Shown here piece after piece: positions 17,461 through 25,324 of a stretch of DNA of 51,063 nucleotides; position 1 is the first letter of the stretch; every line of letters begins with the position of its first letter. The translations under genes were made by a program, and so were the position numbers. The stretch spans positions 1-51,063 of the forward strand of contig CANDNA010000024.1 of assembly GCA_947385955.1 (NCBI GenBank), in the 5' to 3' direction. Below the pieces are notes generated by a model. That model was not told the origin of the DNA. It was given only the letters and a program-made list of their open reading frames with translations, and searched no databases. The stretch comes from an uncultured Clostridia bacterium (GTDB taxonomy: Bacteria > Bacillota > Clostridia > Lachnospirales > Lachnospiraceae).

Positions 17461-18309
17461 ATGAGTGGGAAATTAATGCTGTGTGCGACGCCTATCGGGA
17501 ATCTGCAGGATATGACGCCCAGAGTAATCGAGGCACTGCAGGAAGCGGATCTGATTGCGGCAGAGGATACGAGAAACAGTATCCGGCTGTTGAATCATTT
17601 TGGAATCCATACACCGATGACGAGCTACCATGAGTATAATAAAACAGAAAAAGCGGAATATTTAGTTACGTATATGCAGGAAGGAAGAACGGTGGCGCTG
17701 ATTACGGATGCGGGCACACCGGGGATTTCTGATCCGGGTGAAGTGCTGGTACAGAAGTGTATGGAGCAGGGAATCTGTGTTACCTCCCTGCCGGGAGCAT
17801 CGGCCTGTATCACTGCACTGACCCTTTCCGGCCTGCCGGCCCGCCGGTTTTGCTTTGAAGGATTTCTTCCTTCCGACAAAAAGGAAAAGCGGGAGATTTT
17901 GCAGGAGCTTTCGGAAGAATCCCGCACGATGATTCTGTATGAGGCGCCCCACCGGTTGGTCCGTACTCTGGGGGAACTGGCAGAAGCCCTGGGAAACAGA
18001 CGGGTTACACTGTGCAGGGAGCTGACAAAGAAGTTTGAAACGGTGCTTCCCACCACACTGGAGGATGCACGGGCCCGCTACGAAAAGGAAACGCCTCGGG
18101 GAGAATATGTACTGGTCATAGAGGGTAAGAGCCTGGCCGACAAAAAGGAGGAATCCATCCGGGACTGGCAGCAGATTACCATTGGAGAGCATATGAAGCT
18201 CTGCGAGGAAAAGGGGGTTACCGGCAAAGAAGCCATGAAGCTGGTGGCTCTGCAGCGGGGGATATCCAAACGGGATGTCTACCGGTATTTGCTGGATGAA
18301 AAACAGTAA
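17461..18309 (+). CDS. rsmI: 16S rRNA (cytidine1402-2'-O)-methyltransferase RsmI
   Basis: Tetrapyrrole-methylase-fold enzyme that 2'-O-methylates C1402 in the decoding centre of 16S rRNA. The start MSGKLMLCATPIGNLQD, the LIAAEDTRNSIRLLNHFGI segment, ALITDAGTPGISDPGEVLV (SAM pocket) and FEGFLP are textbook for the family. The length is 282 residues. The ATG at 17461 was chosen over an in-frame ATG at 17440, because it follows GAGGTG and begins at the conserved N-terminus. It is the last gene of the housekeeping run; a strong promoter for acpP begins 8 nt after its stop. Confidence 0.95.
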   Translation: MSGKLMLCATPIGNLQDMTPRVIEALQEADLIAAEDTRNSIRLLNHFGIHTPMTSYHEYNKTEKAEYLVTYMQEGRTVALITDAGTPGISDPGEVLVQKCMEQGICVTSLPGASACITALTLSGLPARRFCFEGFLPSDKKEKREILQELSEESRTMILYEAPHRLVRTLGELAEALGNRRVTLCRELTKKFETVLPTTLEDARARYEKETPRGEYVLVIEGKSLADKKEESIRDWQQITIGEHMKLCEEKGVTGKEAMKLVALQRGISKRDVYRYLLDEKQ

Positions 18310-18317
18310 AAAAATAG

Positions 18318-18346
18318 TTGACAAATACGGGTATGCAACATATACT
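18318..18346 (+). promoter_or_regulatory. Strong sigma-A promoter of the fatty-acid operon
   Basis: TTGACA at 18318-18323, a 17-nt spacer and TATACT at 18341-18346. The start of transcription would fall in or just after the FabT-like operator at 18346-18358. The acpP start codon is 50 nt beyond the -10 box and preceded by AAAAGGAG. Confidence 0.85.
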
Positions 18347-18358
18347 TTGAATGTCAAA
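18346..18358 (+). promoter_or_regulatory. FabT-like operator 1 (acpP promoter)
   Basis: TTTGA-ATG-TCAAA, a perfect 5-bp inverted repeat directly overlapping the 3' end of the -10 box. The match to the known FabT box (approximately TTTGA-N3-TCAAA) and to the other two sites in the window (19619-19631 and 41159-41171) is close. All three share the left flank ATAC. Confidence 0.8.
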
Positions 18359-18396
18359 CTATTTAAAATAAAAAAGAAATAAAAGGAGATAAAACT

Positions 18397-18630
18397 ATGC
18401 TGGAAAGAGTAAAAGAAATCATTCAGGAACAGTTAAATTTGGACGGTGTGGAGATTACGGAAGATTCCTCCTTCAAGGATGATCTGGGTGCGGATTCTCT
18501 GGATCTGTTTGAGTTGGTTATGGCATTTGAAGAGGAATATGGCATCGAAATCCCTTCCGAGGATCTGGAGCAGATCACAACAGTGGGTGCTGTCATTGAG
18601 TATATGAAGAATAAGGGCGTTGAAGCATAA
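18397..18630 (+). CDS. acpP: Acyl carrier protein
   Basis: Small acidic carrier of 77 residues that holds growing acyl chains on a phosphopantetheine arm. The attachment site is Ser34 in [12 protein letters not shown]. The usual motif is DSLDTVEL, so the DSLDLFEL form is a mild variant common in clostridia. It is the first gene of the operon and ends one base before fabK begins. Expression should depend on the promoter and FabT-like operator just upstream. Confidence 0.96.
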   Translation: MLERVKEIIQEQLNLDGVEITEDSSFKDDLGADSLDLFELVMAFEEEYGIEIPSEDLEQITTVGAVIEYMKNKGVEA

Positions 18631-19554
18631 ATGAAAACAAGAATAACGGAGTTACTGGGAATCGAATATCCCATTATTCAGGGCGGTATGGCCTGGGTGG
18701 CAGAACACAATCTGGCAGCAGCCGTATCCGAAGCAGGCGGCCTGGGCCTGATCGGTGCAGGCGGAGCGCCGGCTGAATTTATCAGGGAACAGATTCAGAA
18801 AGTAAAAGAAGTGACCGATAAACCTTTCGGCGTGAACCTGATGCTGATGAATCCGGAGGCGGATGCCATTGCACAGATTATCGTGGAAGAAGGCGTTAAG
18901 GTCGTTACCACAGGGGCAGGTAATCCGGGCAAGTATATGGCTATGTGGAAAGAGGCCGGTGTAAAGGTGATCCCTGTGGTTGCCAGTGTGGCGATGGCAA
19001 AGATGATGGAGCGGGCCGGTGCGGATGCGGTAGTGGCTGAAGGCATGGAATCCGGAGGGCATATCGGTTCGGCTACTACGATGACACTGGTACCTCAGGT
19101 AGTAGATGCGGTAAAGATTCCCGTGATTGCGGCAGGCGGAATCGGCGATGGAAGAGGATTTGCAGCATCCATGATGCTGGGTGCGGAAGCGGTACAGATG
19201 GGAACCCGGTTTGTGGTGGCAAAAGAATCCATTGTGCATGATAACTATAAGAAAAAGGTGATTGCTGCCAAAGACATTGATTCGGAAGTGACGGGGACAA
19301 GCCACGGGCATCCGGTACGCCAGATCCGCAACAATATGACAAGAGAATATGTGAAGCTGGAAAAAGAGGGCGCCCCTTTTGAAGAGCTGGAAAAACTTAC
19401 GCTGGGCGCACTGCGGAAAGCAGTGGTGGAAGGCGATACGGTGAACGGCACGCTGATGGCCGGACAGATTGCAGGACTTGTAAAAAAGGAACAGACCTGT
19501 GCAGAGATGATCCAGGAAATCATGACAGAGGCAAACGCGCTGTTAAAGCAGTAA
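18631..19554 (+). CDS. fabK: Enoyl-ACP reductase II (FabK)
   Basis: FMN-dependent TIM-barrel reductase that carries out the last step of each elongation cycle, in place of FabI. The start TRITELLGIEYPIIQGGMAW, GLGLIGAGGAP, ESGGHIGSATTM (with the conserved His near residue 144) and AAGGIGDGRGFAASMMLGA are FabK hallmarks. The 307-residue length is typical. The ATG immediately follows the acpP stop codon, so translation is probably coupled. A second member of the same superfamily lies at 23166-24227. Confidence 0.95.
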   Translation: MKTRITELLGIEYPIIQGGMAWVAEHNLAAAVSEAGGLGLIGAGGAPAEFIREQIQKVKEVTDKPFGVNLMLMNPEADAIAQIIVEEGVKVVTTGAGNPGKYMAMWKEAGVKVIPVVASVAMAKMMERAGADAVVAEGMESGGHIGSATTMTLVPQVVDAVKIPVIAAGGIGDGRGFAASMMLGAEAVQMGTRFVVAKESIVHDNYKKKVIAAKDIDSEVTGTSHGHPVRQIRNNMTREYVKLEKEGAPFEELEKLTLGALRKAVVEGDTVNGTLMAGQIAGLVKKEQTCAEMIQEIMTEANALLKQ

Positions 19555-19566
19555 GATTCGGCAAAC

Positions 19567-19610
19567 ATGTGAAATACATAGGAGGTCATAACAGACCTCC
19601 CATTTCACAT
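19567..19610 (+). other. Two-part hairpin between fabK and fabD
   Basis: An outer 9-bp stem ATGTGAAAT/ATTTCACAT (19567-19575 with 19602-19610) encloses an inner 7-bp stem GGAGGTC/GACCTCC (19581-19587 with 19594-19600). It lies 12 nt after fabK and is not followed by a T-run, so it is more likely an mRNA processing or stability element, or part of a control region with the adjacent operator, than a simple terminator. Confidence 0.6.
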
Positions 19611-19618
19611 TTCAATAC

Positions 19619-19631
19619 TTTGAATATCAAA
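19619..19631 (+). promoter_or_regulatory. FabT-like operator 2 (upstream of fabD)
   Basis: TTTGA-ATA-TCAAA, flanked on the left by ATAC exactly like the sites at acpP and the regulator gene. An AATACT at 19614-19619 could be a -10 box, but no good -35 is seen. It suggests that fabD and the downstream genes have a separately controlled internal start, or an internal roadblock site. Confidence 0.7.
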
Positions 19632-19674
19632 CTAAACATGCAGGCGCTGCATGGCTAAATTAAAGGAGTAGGGT

Positions 19675-20589
19675 ATGGGTAAAACAGCATTTATGTTCCC
19701 CGGACAGGGAGCGCAGTATGTAGGAATGGGGAAGGATTTTTATGATGCACTTCCCATCTGCAGAGAGATGTTTACACTGGCAGGTGAGGCAAGCGGTCTG
19801 GATGTGGCAGGTCTGTGCTTTGAAGAAAATGAGAAGATCAATATTACAGAATATACACAGATTGCCATGCTGGCAGTGGAAGTGGCCATACTGAAGGCTG
19901 TGGAGGAAAAAGGCATCAAAGCGGATGTAACGGCAGGACTCAGCCTGGGTGAGTACGGTGCGCTGGCAGCCAGCGGAGTCATGAGCCCGGCGGATGTATT
20001 CAAAGTAGTGAGACAGAGAGGGATTTATATGCAGGAAGCCGTACCGACAGGCGGCGCCATGACGGCAGTGCTGGGGCTGGATGCGGAGAAGATAGAGAAG
20101 ATTTGCGAAGAAACAGAAGGAATCGTATCCATAGCCAATTATAACTGTCCCGGACAGATCGTAATCACAGGCGAGGAGGCGGCTGTTCATGCAGCGGCAG
20201 AGAAGCTGGCGGCAGCAGGAGCCAAGCGGTGTGTACCGCTGAAGGTAAGCGGCCCGTTCCATTCCCGGATGCTGACCGGCGCAGGAGAAAAGCTGGGCAG
20301 TGTGCTGGAAGAGGTTACCATCGGTGACATTCAGATTCCGTATATTGCCAATGTGACAGCAGATTATGTGACGGAGAAAGCACAGGTCAAAGAGCTGCTT
20401 CAGAAGCAGGTTTCTTCTTCTGTAAGATGGCAGCAGACGATTGAACGGATGATTGCAGACGGTGTGGATACATTTATCGAGATCGGGCCGGGCAAAACGC
20501 TGTCCGGATTTATGAGGAAAATAAGCAGGGATGTAAAGACCATAAATATAGAGAAGCTGGAAGATCTGGAAAAGCTGTCTGAGATATAA
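19675..20589 (+). CDS. fabD: Malonyl-CoA:ACP transacylase (FabD)
   Basis: Loads malonate from CoA onto ACP for chain elongation. The start [16 protein letters not shown] is the family signature; the nucleophile Ser90 lies in [10 protein letters not shown] and the catalytic His196 in GPFHSRML. Gln in FPGQG provides the oxyanion hole. The length of 304 residues is normal. The start ATG follows AAAGGAG. It is separated from fabK by a 120-nt gap containing a hairpin and a FabT-like operator, the only sizeable gap within the operon. Confidence 0.96.
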   Translation: MGKTAFMFPGQGAQYVGMGKDFYDALPICREMFTLAGEASGLDVAGLCFEENEKINITEYTQIAMLAVEVAILKAVEEKGIKADVTAGLSLGEYGALAASGVMSPADVFKVVRQRGIYMQEAVPTGGAMTAVLGLDAEKIEKICEETEGIVSIANYNCPGQIVITGEEAAVHAAAEKLAAAGAKRCVPLKVSGPFHSRMLTGAGEKLGSVLEEVTIGDIQIPYIANVTADYVTEKAQVKELLQKQVSSSVRWQQTIERMIADGVDTFIEIGPGKTLSGFMRKISRDVKTINIEKLEDLEKLSEI

Positions 20590-20666
20590 CAGCAGTATTG
20601 GAGCTTTGGCGGAAAATACAGACTGTTGTCATGGCGGATGGCCATACAGGAGAGAAAGGGAATCAG

Positions 20667-21410
20667 ATGATGTTGGACGGAAAGGTAGCGCTGGTAACAG
20701 GAGCCAGCAGGGGAATCGGAAGGCAGATTGCACTGACACTGGCGGATTACGGCGCTGCAGTAATTGTAAATTACAATGGATCAAAGGAAAAGGCGGAAGC
20801 AGTTGTGTCCGAGATTGCAGCAAAGGGTGGCAAGGCAGAAGCAGTGCAGTGCTCGGTGGCGGATTTTGAGGCATGCGGCAATATGATCACACAAATGCTG
20901 GCTAAGTATGGGCATATTGATATTCTGGTAAACAATGCAGGCATTACAAAAGACAATCTTGTGATGAAGATGACAGAAGCGGATTTTGACGCAGTGGTTG
21001 CCACCAATTTAAAAGGAACATTTAATACCATTAAGCATATGTATCGTGCTTTTTTAAAGCAGCGCGGCGGCAGGATTATAAATATGACAAGTGTGTCAGG
21101 CGTGCTGGGAAATGCAGGACAGGCCAATTATGCGGCTTCCAAAGCAGGGGTAATCGGTCTGACCAAGACAATGGCCAGAGAGCTGGCCAGCCGGAATATT
21201 ACAGTGAATGCAGTTGCCCCCGGATTTATTGATACGGATATGACACAGGCGATGACAGAGAGCGCAAAGGAAGCCACGCTGGCTCAGATTCCGCTGAAAC
21301 GGATGGGACAGCCGGAGGATATCGCGGAGACAGTGGCGTTTCTGGCGAGTGATAAGGCATCTTATATTACAGGACAGGTGATCAGTGTAGACGGCGGTAT
21401 GGCCATATAA
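20667..21410 (+). CDS. fabG: 3-oxoacyl-ACP reductase (FabG)
   Basis: NADPH-dependent short-chain dehydrogenase that reduces beta-ketoacyl-ACP. The Rossmann motif TGASRGIGR (about residues 12-20), the NNAG motif ([10 protein letters not shown]), the active-site Tyr155/Lys159 in YAASKAG and the C-terminal [12 protein letters not shown] are all present. Two consecutive ATGs at 20667 and 20670 follow GAGAAAGGG; upstream in-frame codons lack conservation and are rejected. The length is 247 residues. Confidence 0.95.
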   Translation: MMLDGKVALVTGASRGIGRQIALTLADYGAAVIVNYNGSKEKAEAVVSEIAAKGGKAEAVQCSVADFEACGNMITQMLAKYGHIDILVNNAGITKDNLVMKMTEADFDAVVATNLKGTFNTIKHMYRAFLKQRGGRIINMTSVSGVLGNAGQANYAASKAGVIGLTKTMARELASRNITVNAVAPGFIDTDMTQAMTESAKEATLAQIPLKRMGQPEDIAETVAFLASDKASYITGQVISVDGGMAI

Positions 21411-21449
21411 CATGCGGGACGGGGTATGCCCGGAAAGTGAGGAAAAAAT

Positions 21450-22688
21450 ATGAGCAGACGAGTAGTTGTAACGGGTATGGGCGCGATTACGCCGATCGGA
21501 CTCAGTGTGGATGAGTTTTGGCAGAGTATCAAAGAACAGAAAATCGGGTTTGCTCCGATTACCAAATTTGATACCACAGATTATAAATGTAAGCTGGCTG
21601 CTGAAGTAAAGGGATTTGAGGCCAAAAACTTTATGGATTTCAAGTCGGCCAAGAGAATGGAGGCATTCTGTCAGTTTGCAGTAGCGGCTGCAAAGGAAGC
21701 GTTGGAGGACTCCGGTCTGGATATGGCCCAGGAAGACCCTTATAAAGTGGGTGTGGCGGTAGGTTCCGGTATCGGCGCACTGCAGGCGATGGAGCGGGAG
21801 CATAAAAAACTTCTGGAAAAAGGACCTTCCAGAGTGAATCCTCTGCTGGTTCCCCTGATGATTTCCAATATGGCAGCAGGCAATGTATCTATTTATTTCG
21901 GACTGAAGGGCAAGAGTATCAATGTGGTAACGGCATGTGCAACAGGGACCCATTCTATCGGGGAGGCGTTCCGTTCCATCCAGTATGGCGAGGCGGATGT
22001 GATGGTGGCAGGCGGCACGGAGAGCAGCGTGACACCTATCGGCATTGCCGGATTTTCGGCATTGACAGCATTGTCTACCAGTGAGGATCCTACGCGCTGT
22101 TCCATTCCTTTTGATAAGGAGAGAAGCGGCTTTGTAATGGGAGAAGGGGCTGCCATTGTGGTTCTGGAAGAGCTGGAGCATGCAAAGAAACGGGGCGCAA
22201 AAATTTATGCTGAGGTTGTGGGATATGGTTCTACCAGTGATGCATATCATATTACATCTCCTGCCGAGGACGGGTCAGGAGCTGCCAAAGCAATGGAATT
22301 TGCCATCCAGGATGCGGGAATCGCCAAAGAGGATGTGACATATATCAATGCACATGGTACTGCCACACATCATAATGATTTGTTTGAAACACGTGCTATC
22401 AAGTATTTATTCGGTGAACACGCCAAGAAGATTAAAATCAATTCCACAAAGTCCATGATCGGGCATTTACTGGGTGCTGCCGGTGCAGCAGAGTTCATTA
22501 CCTGTGTGAAGGAGTTGGAGGAAGGCTATCTTCATGCCACAGTGGGTTACCAGGTAAAGGATGAGGAATGTGATCTGGATTACTGTATCGAACCGTCGGA
22601 AGAAGCTGTTATGTATGCCCTTTCCAATTCTCTTGGGTTTGGCGGGCACAATGCAAGCCTTCTTGTAAAACGGTATGAAGAGGACTGA
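21450..22688 (+). CDS. fabF: Beta-ketoacyl-ACP synthase II (FabF)
   Basis: Condensing enzyme that elongates acyl-ACP with malonyl-ACP. The catalytic triad is complete: Cys163 in VVTACATGTHS, His302 in NAHGTATHHND and His339 in SMIGHLLGAAGA. The N-terminus RRVVVTGMGAITPIG and the C-terminal NSLGFGGHNAS are standard. The length of 412 residues is normal. The gene starts 39 nt after fabG behind GAGGAAAAA. In many clostridial operons accB follows fabF; here fabZ follows directly. Confidence 0.96.
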   Translation: MSRRVVVTGMGAITPIGLSVDEFWQSIKEQKIGFAPITKFDTTDYKCKLAAEVKGFEAKNFMDFKSAKRMEAFCQFAVAAAKEALEDSGLDMAQEDPYKVGVAVGSGIGALQAMEREHKKLLEKGPSRVNPLLVPLMISNMAAGNVSIYFGLKGKSINVVTACATGTHSIGEAFRSIQYGEADVMVAGGTESSVTPIGIAGFSALTALSTSEDPTRCSIPFDKERSGFVMGEGAAIVVLEELEHAKKRGAKIYAEVVGYGSTSDAYHITSPAEDGSGAAKAMEFAIQDAGIAKEDVTYINAHGTATHHNDLFETRAIKYLFGEHAKKIKINSTKSMIGHLLGAAGAAEFITCVKELEEGYLHATVGYQVKDEECDLDYCIEPSEEAVMYALSNSLGFGGHNASLLVKRYEED

Positions 22689-22723
22689 AGAAGCCCATGT
22701 TGGCGTTAGGAAGGGGACAAGGT

Positions 22724-23161
22724 ATGTCGGTATTAACTGCAAAGGAAATTATGGAAATCATACCGCACAGACAACCGTTTATGCTGGTGGATACGATCGA
22801 AGAGCTGGAAGCGGGGAAACGGGCGCTGGGAAAAAAGTGTGTATCATATAATGAACCGTTTTTTGCAGGCCATTTTCCGAGCGAACCTGTTATGCCGGGT
22901 GTGCTGATCGTGGAGGCGCTGGCACAGGTGGGGGCGGTAGCTATCTTAAGTCTGCCGGAAAACAAGGGCAAGACCGCTTATTTTGGCGCGATCAATTCAG
23001 CAAAATTCAAAGGCAAAGTGGTACCGGGGGATGTGCTTTTGCTGGAGACAGAAATTATCAAATCAAAGGGGCCTATCGGAGTCGGCAGTGCAAAAGCCAG
23101 TGTGGACGGAAAAATAGTGGCACAGGCAGAGCTTACTTTCGCCCTGGGAAAAGCGGAGTAG
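22724..23161 (+). CDS. fabZ: 3-hydroxyacyl-ACP dehydratase (FabZ)
   Basis: Hot-dog fold dehydratase acting on beta-hydroxyacyl-ACP. IMEIIPHRQPFMLVD, the catalytic His50 in AGHFPSEPVMPG and Glu64 in LIVEALAQVG are diagnostic. The length is 145 residues. The ATG at 22724 follows AAGGGGACAAGG; an in-frame ATG at 22697 would add nine non-conserved residues. No fabA or fabM/fabN was recognised in the window, so the route to unsaturated fatty acids is not evident here. Confidence 0.95.
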   Translation: MSVLTAKEIMEIIPHRQPFMLVDTIEELEAGKRALGKKCVSYNEPFFAGHFPSEPVMPGVLIVEALAQVGAVAILSLPENKGKTAYFGAINSAKFKGKVVPGDVLLLETEIIKSKGPIGVGSAKASVDGKIVAQAELTFALGKAE

Positions 23162-23165
23162 GAAG

Positions 23166-24227
23166 ATGGAGGATAAGAAAAGCAGAGCGCTTGTGATCGG
23201 AGAATTAAGAGCAGAGGTTCCTGTGATACAGGGTGGTATGGGCGTGGGAATCAGCCTGTCCGGGCTGGCAGGCGCCGTAGCTGCCCAGGGGGGTATCGGC
23301 ATTATTTCCACAGCGCAGATCGGCTATCGGGAAGCGGATTTTGATGAGCATCCGATCGAGACAAATCTGCGTGCAATGAAGCAGGAGATTAAAAAAGCAC
23401 GGGAAATTGCTGACGGCGGTATTATCGGTGTTAACATTATGGTAGCGACAAGGGAGTATGAACGTTATGTAAGAGCTGCCATAGAAGGGGGAGCGGATCT
23501 GATTATTTCAGGCGCCGGTCTGCCGATGAAGCTGCCGGAGATAGCGGGGGAGGCCAAAACGAAGCTGGCTCCCATCGTATCCAGCCTGAAATCTGCAGAG
23601 GTGATTTTTAAATACTGGTTGAAAAAATATAACAGGCTGCCGGATCTGGTGGTGATTGAGGGGCCCCGTGCAGGGGGACATCTGGGTTTTCGTATGGAAG
23701 AGCTGGAAGAGATTGATGATGCGGCTTATGATGAGGAGATCAAACGTATCCTTACCCGCGTCCGGGAATATGGTCAGCAGCACGGGAAAGAGATTCCCGT
23801 GGTGGTGGCGGGTGGTATCTATGAGAGAAAAGATATGGAGCATTATCTGGAAATGGGGGCTGCCGGAGTACAGGTGGCAACCCGTTTTGTAACCACTTAT
23901 GAGTGTGATGCTTCTCCCGCTTATAAACAGGCTTATATCGATGCGAAAAAAGAGGATATTATCATCGTGAAAAGCCCGGTGGGAATGCCGGGCCGGGCGA
24001 TTCGGAACGCTTTTATGGAAAGGGCAAAAGAAGGACAGATTCCACATGGAAAATGTCATCTCTGCATCAGTACATGCAAACCGGCAGAAACACCGTACTG
24101 TATTACGGAAGCGCTGGTCAATGCGGCGACAGGGAATGTGGAGCAGGCGCTTTTGTTCTGCGGCAGCAATGCCTGGCGGGCGGAAAAACTGGAGCATGTT
24201 AAAGATATTATGGATGAATTCAGATAA
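23166..24227 (+). CDS. Nitronate monooxygenase-like flavoprotein with C-terminal Cys cluster
   Basis: FMN-binding TIM-barrel protein of the nitronate monooxygenase/FabK superfamily (353 residues). VPVIQGGMGVGISLSGLAGAV, GPRAGGHLGF (with the His seen in FabK and NMO enzymes) and VVVAGGIYERKDMEHYLEMGA mark the barrel. It is longer than FabK and carries four cysteines near the C-terminus in the pattern Cx2Cx3Cx7C (Cys297, 300, 304 and 312), which could bind an iron-sulfur cluster or zinc. It starts 4 nt after fabZ within the fatty-acid operon, so a role in lipid metabolism, for example as a second reductase or a nitroalkane-detoxifying enzyme, is possible but unproven. It is not a duplicate of fabK; similarity is limited to the fold motifs. 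Confidence 0.82.
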   Translation: MEDKKSRALVIGELRAEVPVIQGGMGVGISLSGLAGAVAAQGGIGIISTAQIGYREADFDEHPIETNLRAMKQEIKKAREIADGGIIGVNIMVATREYERYVRAAIEGGADLIISGAGLPMKLPEIAGEAKTKLAPIVSSLKSAEVIFKYWLKKYNRLPDLVVIEGPRAGGHLGFRMEELEEIDDAAYDEEIKRILTRVREYGQQHGKEIPVVVAGGIYERKDMEHYLEMGAAGVQVATRFVTTYECDASPAYKQAYIDAKKEDIIIVKSPVGMPGRAIRNAFMERAKEGQIPHGKCHLCISTCKPAETPYCITEALVNAATGNVEQALLFCGSNAWRAEKLEHVKDIMDEFR

Positions 24228-24260
24228 TCGGAAGGTTATCCGGATGGATGGAGACAGATC

Positions 24261-25223
24261 ATGACAAGTAAAATTATAGGAACAGGAAGCTGCTTGCCGA
24301 AAACTACGGTGACCAATGATTTTTTATCCACAATTATGGATACTTCTGATGAGTGGATTTCTTCCAGGACAGGAATCCGGGAACGGCATCTGGTGAAAGA
24401 TGAAACAACGGCAGGGCTCTCCCTGGAGGCGGCCCGGCAGGCACTGGCTGCCGCGGGTGTGGAGCCGGAAGAACTGGATATGATTGTGGTGGGGACACTG
24501 ACAGGAGATTATGTGACGCCGTCCACTGCCTGTGAAGTACAGGCGGGGCTGGGGGCGGTCAATGCGGTGGCATTTGACATCAACGCAGCCTGTGCCGGAT
24601 TTATATTCGGTCTGCATACGGTCAATGCCTATATCCGCAGCGGTATGTGCCGTCTGGCTCTTGTGATCGGTGCGGAGAGTCTTTCCAGGATTATGGACTG
24701 GACAGACAGAAGTACCTGCGTCCTCTTTGGGGACGGCGCCGGTGCAGCAGTGGTACGCGCCAATGATACGGGACTGGTGGCATACGATCAGGGCAGTGAC
24801 GGAAAAAAAGGAAAATATCTTGCCTGTCCCGGAAGGACCAATAACAATCCTCTGATTCAGACAGACAAGATTCTGGCTTATACCCGGATGGACGGACAGG
24901 AAGTATATAAATTTGCGGTTTCTTATGTACCCGCTTCGATTCAAAAAGTGTTGGATGAAGCAGGGCTTGTGCCGGAGGATGTGAAATATTATCTGCTGCA
25001 TCAGGCTAACCTGCGGATCATTCAGTCTGTGGCCAAACGCCTGAAACTGAGCCAGGATAAGTTTCCCATCAGCCTGGATCACTGCGGCAATGTGTCGGCA
25101 GCCAGCGTGCCGATCCTGTTGGATGAGGTAAACCGGAAAGGATTGCTGCAGAAGGGCGATAAGATCATTATGTCCGGATTTGGCGGGGGGCTGACCTGGG
25201 GTAGCTGCCTGATGGAATGGTAA
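24261..25223 (+). CDS. fabH: Beta-ketoacyl-ACP synthase III (FabH)
   Basis: Starts fatty-acid synthesis by condensing an acyl-CoA primer with malonyl-ACP. The catalytic Cys111 lies in INAACAGFIFG; the His in LLHQANLRI and the Asn in CGNVSAASVP complete the triad. The N-terminus IIGTGSCLPKTTVTND and the C-terminal GFGGGLTWGS fit the family (320 residues). It is the last gene of this operon, followed by a terminator; in most clostridial and streptococcal fab clusters fabH stands at or near the front. Confidence 0.96.
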   Translation: MTSKIIGTGSCLPKTTVTNDFLSTIMDTSDEWISSRTGIRERHLVKDETTAGLSLEAARQALAAAGVEPEELDMIVVGTLTGDYVTPSTACEVQAGLGAVNAVAFDINAACAGFIFGLHTVNAYIRSGMCRLALVIGAESLSRIMDWTDRSTCVLFGDGAGAAVVRANDTGLVAYDQGSDGKKGKYLACPGRTNNNPLIQTDKILAYTRMDGQEVYKFAVSYVPASIQKVLDEAGLVPEDVKYYLLHQANLRIIQSVAKRLKLSQDKFPISLDHCGNVSAASVPILLDEVNRKGLLQKGDKIIMSGFGGGLTWGSCLMEW

Positions 25224-25244
25224 TCAAATAAGGGAAAATGTATG

Positions 25245-25278
25245 GCGGCTTGGAAACGTGGATTTCGAAGCCGCTTTT
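25245..25278 (+). terminator. Intrinsic terminator of the fatty-acid operon
   Basis: GCGGCTT (25245-25251) pairs with AAGCCGC (25268-25274), followed by TTTT. It lies 22 nt after the fabH stop. The 16-nt loop is long and the T-run short, so partial read-through into the next gene is possible. Confidence 0.7.
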
Positions 25279-25324
25279 CAGATTTCCGGTATGAGAAAGA
25301 CATACGAAAGAGGGGAAGGAGAAC

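Noticed and set aside
23166-24227. A second FabK gene
   Set aside because: Shared motifs are only those of the flavin TIM-barrel superfamily; the protein is longer, with a different N-terminus and a C-terminal Cys cluster.
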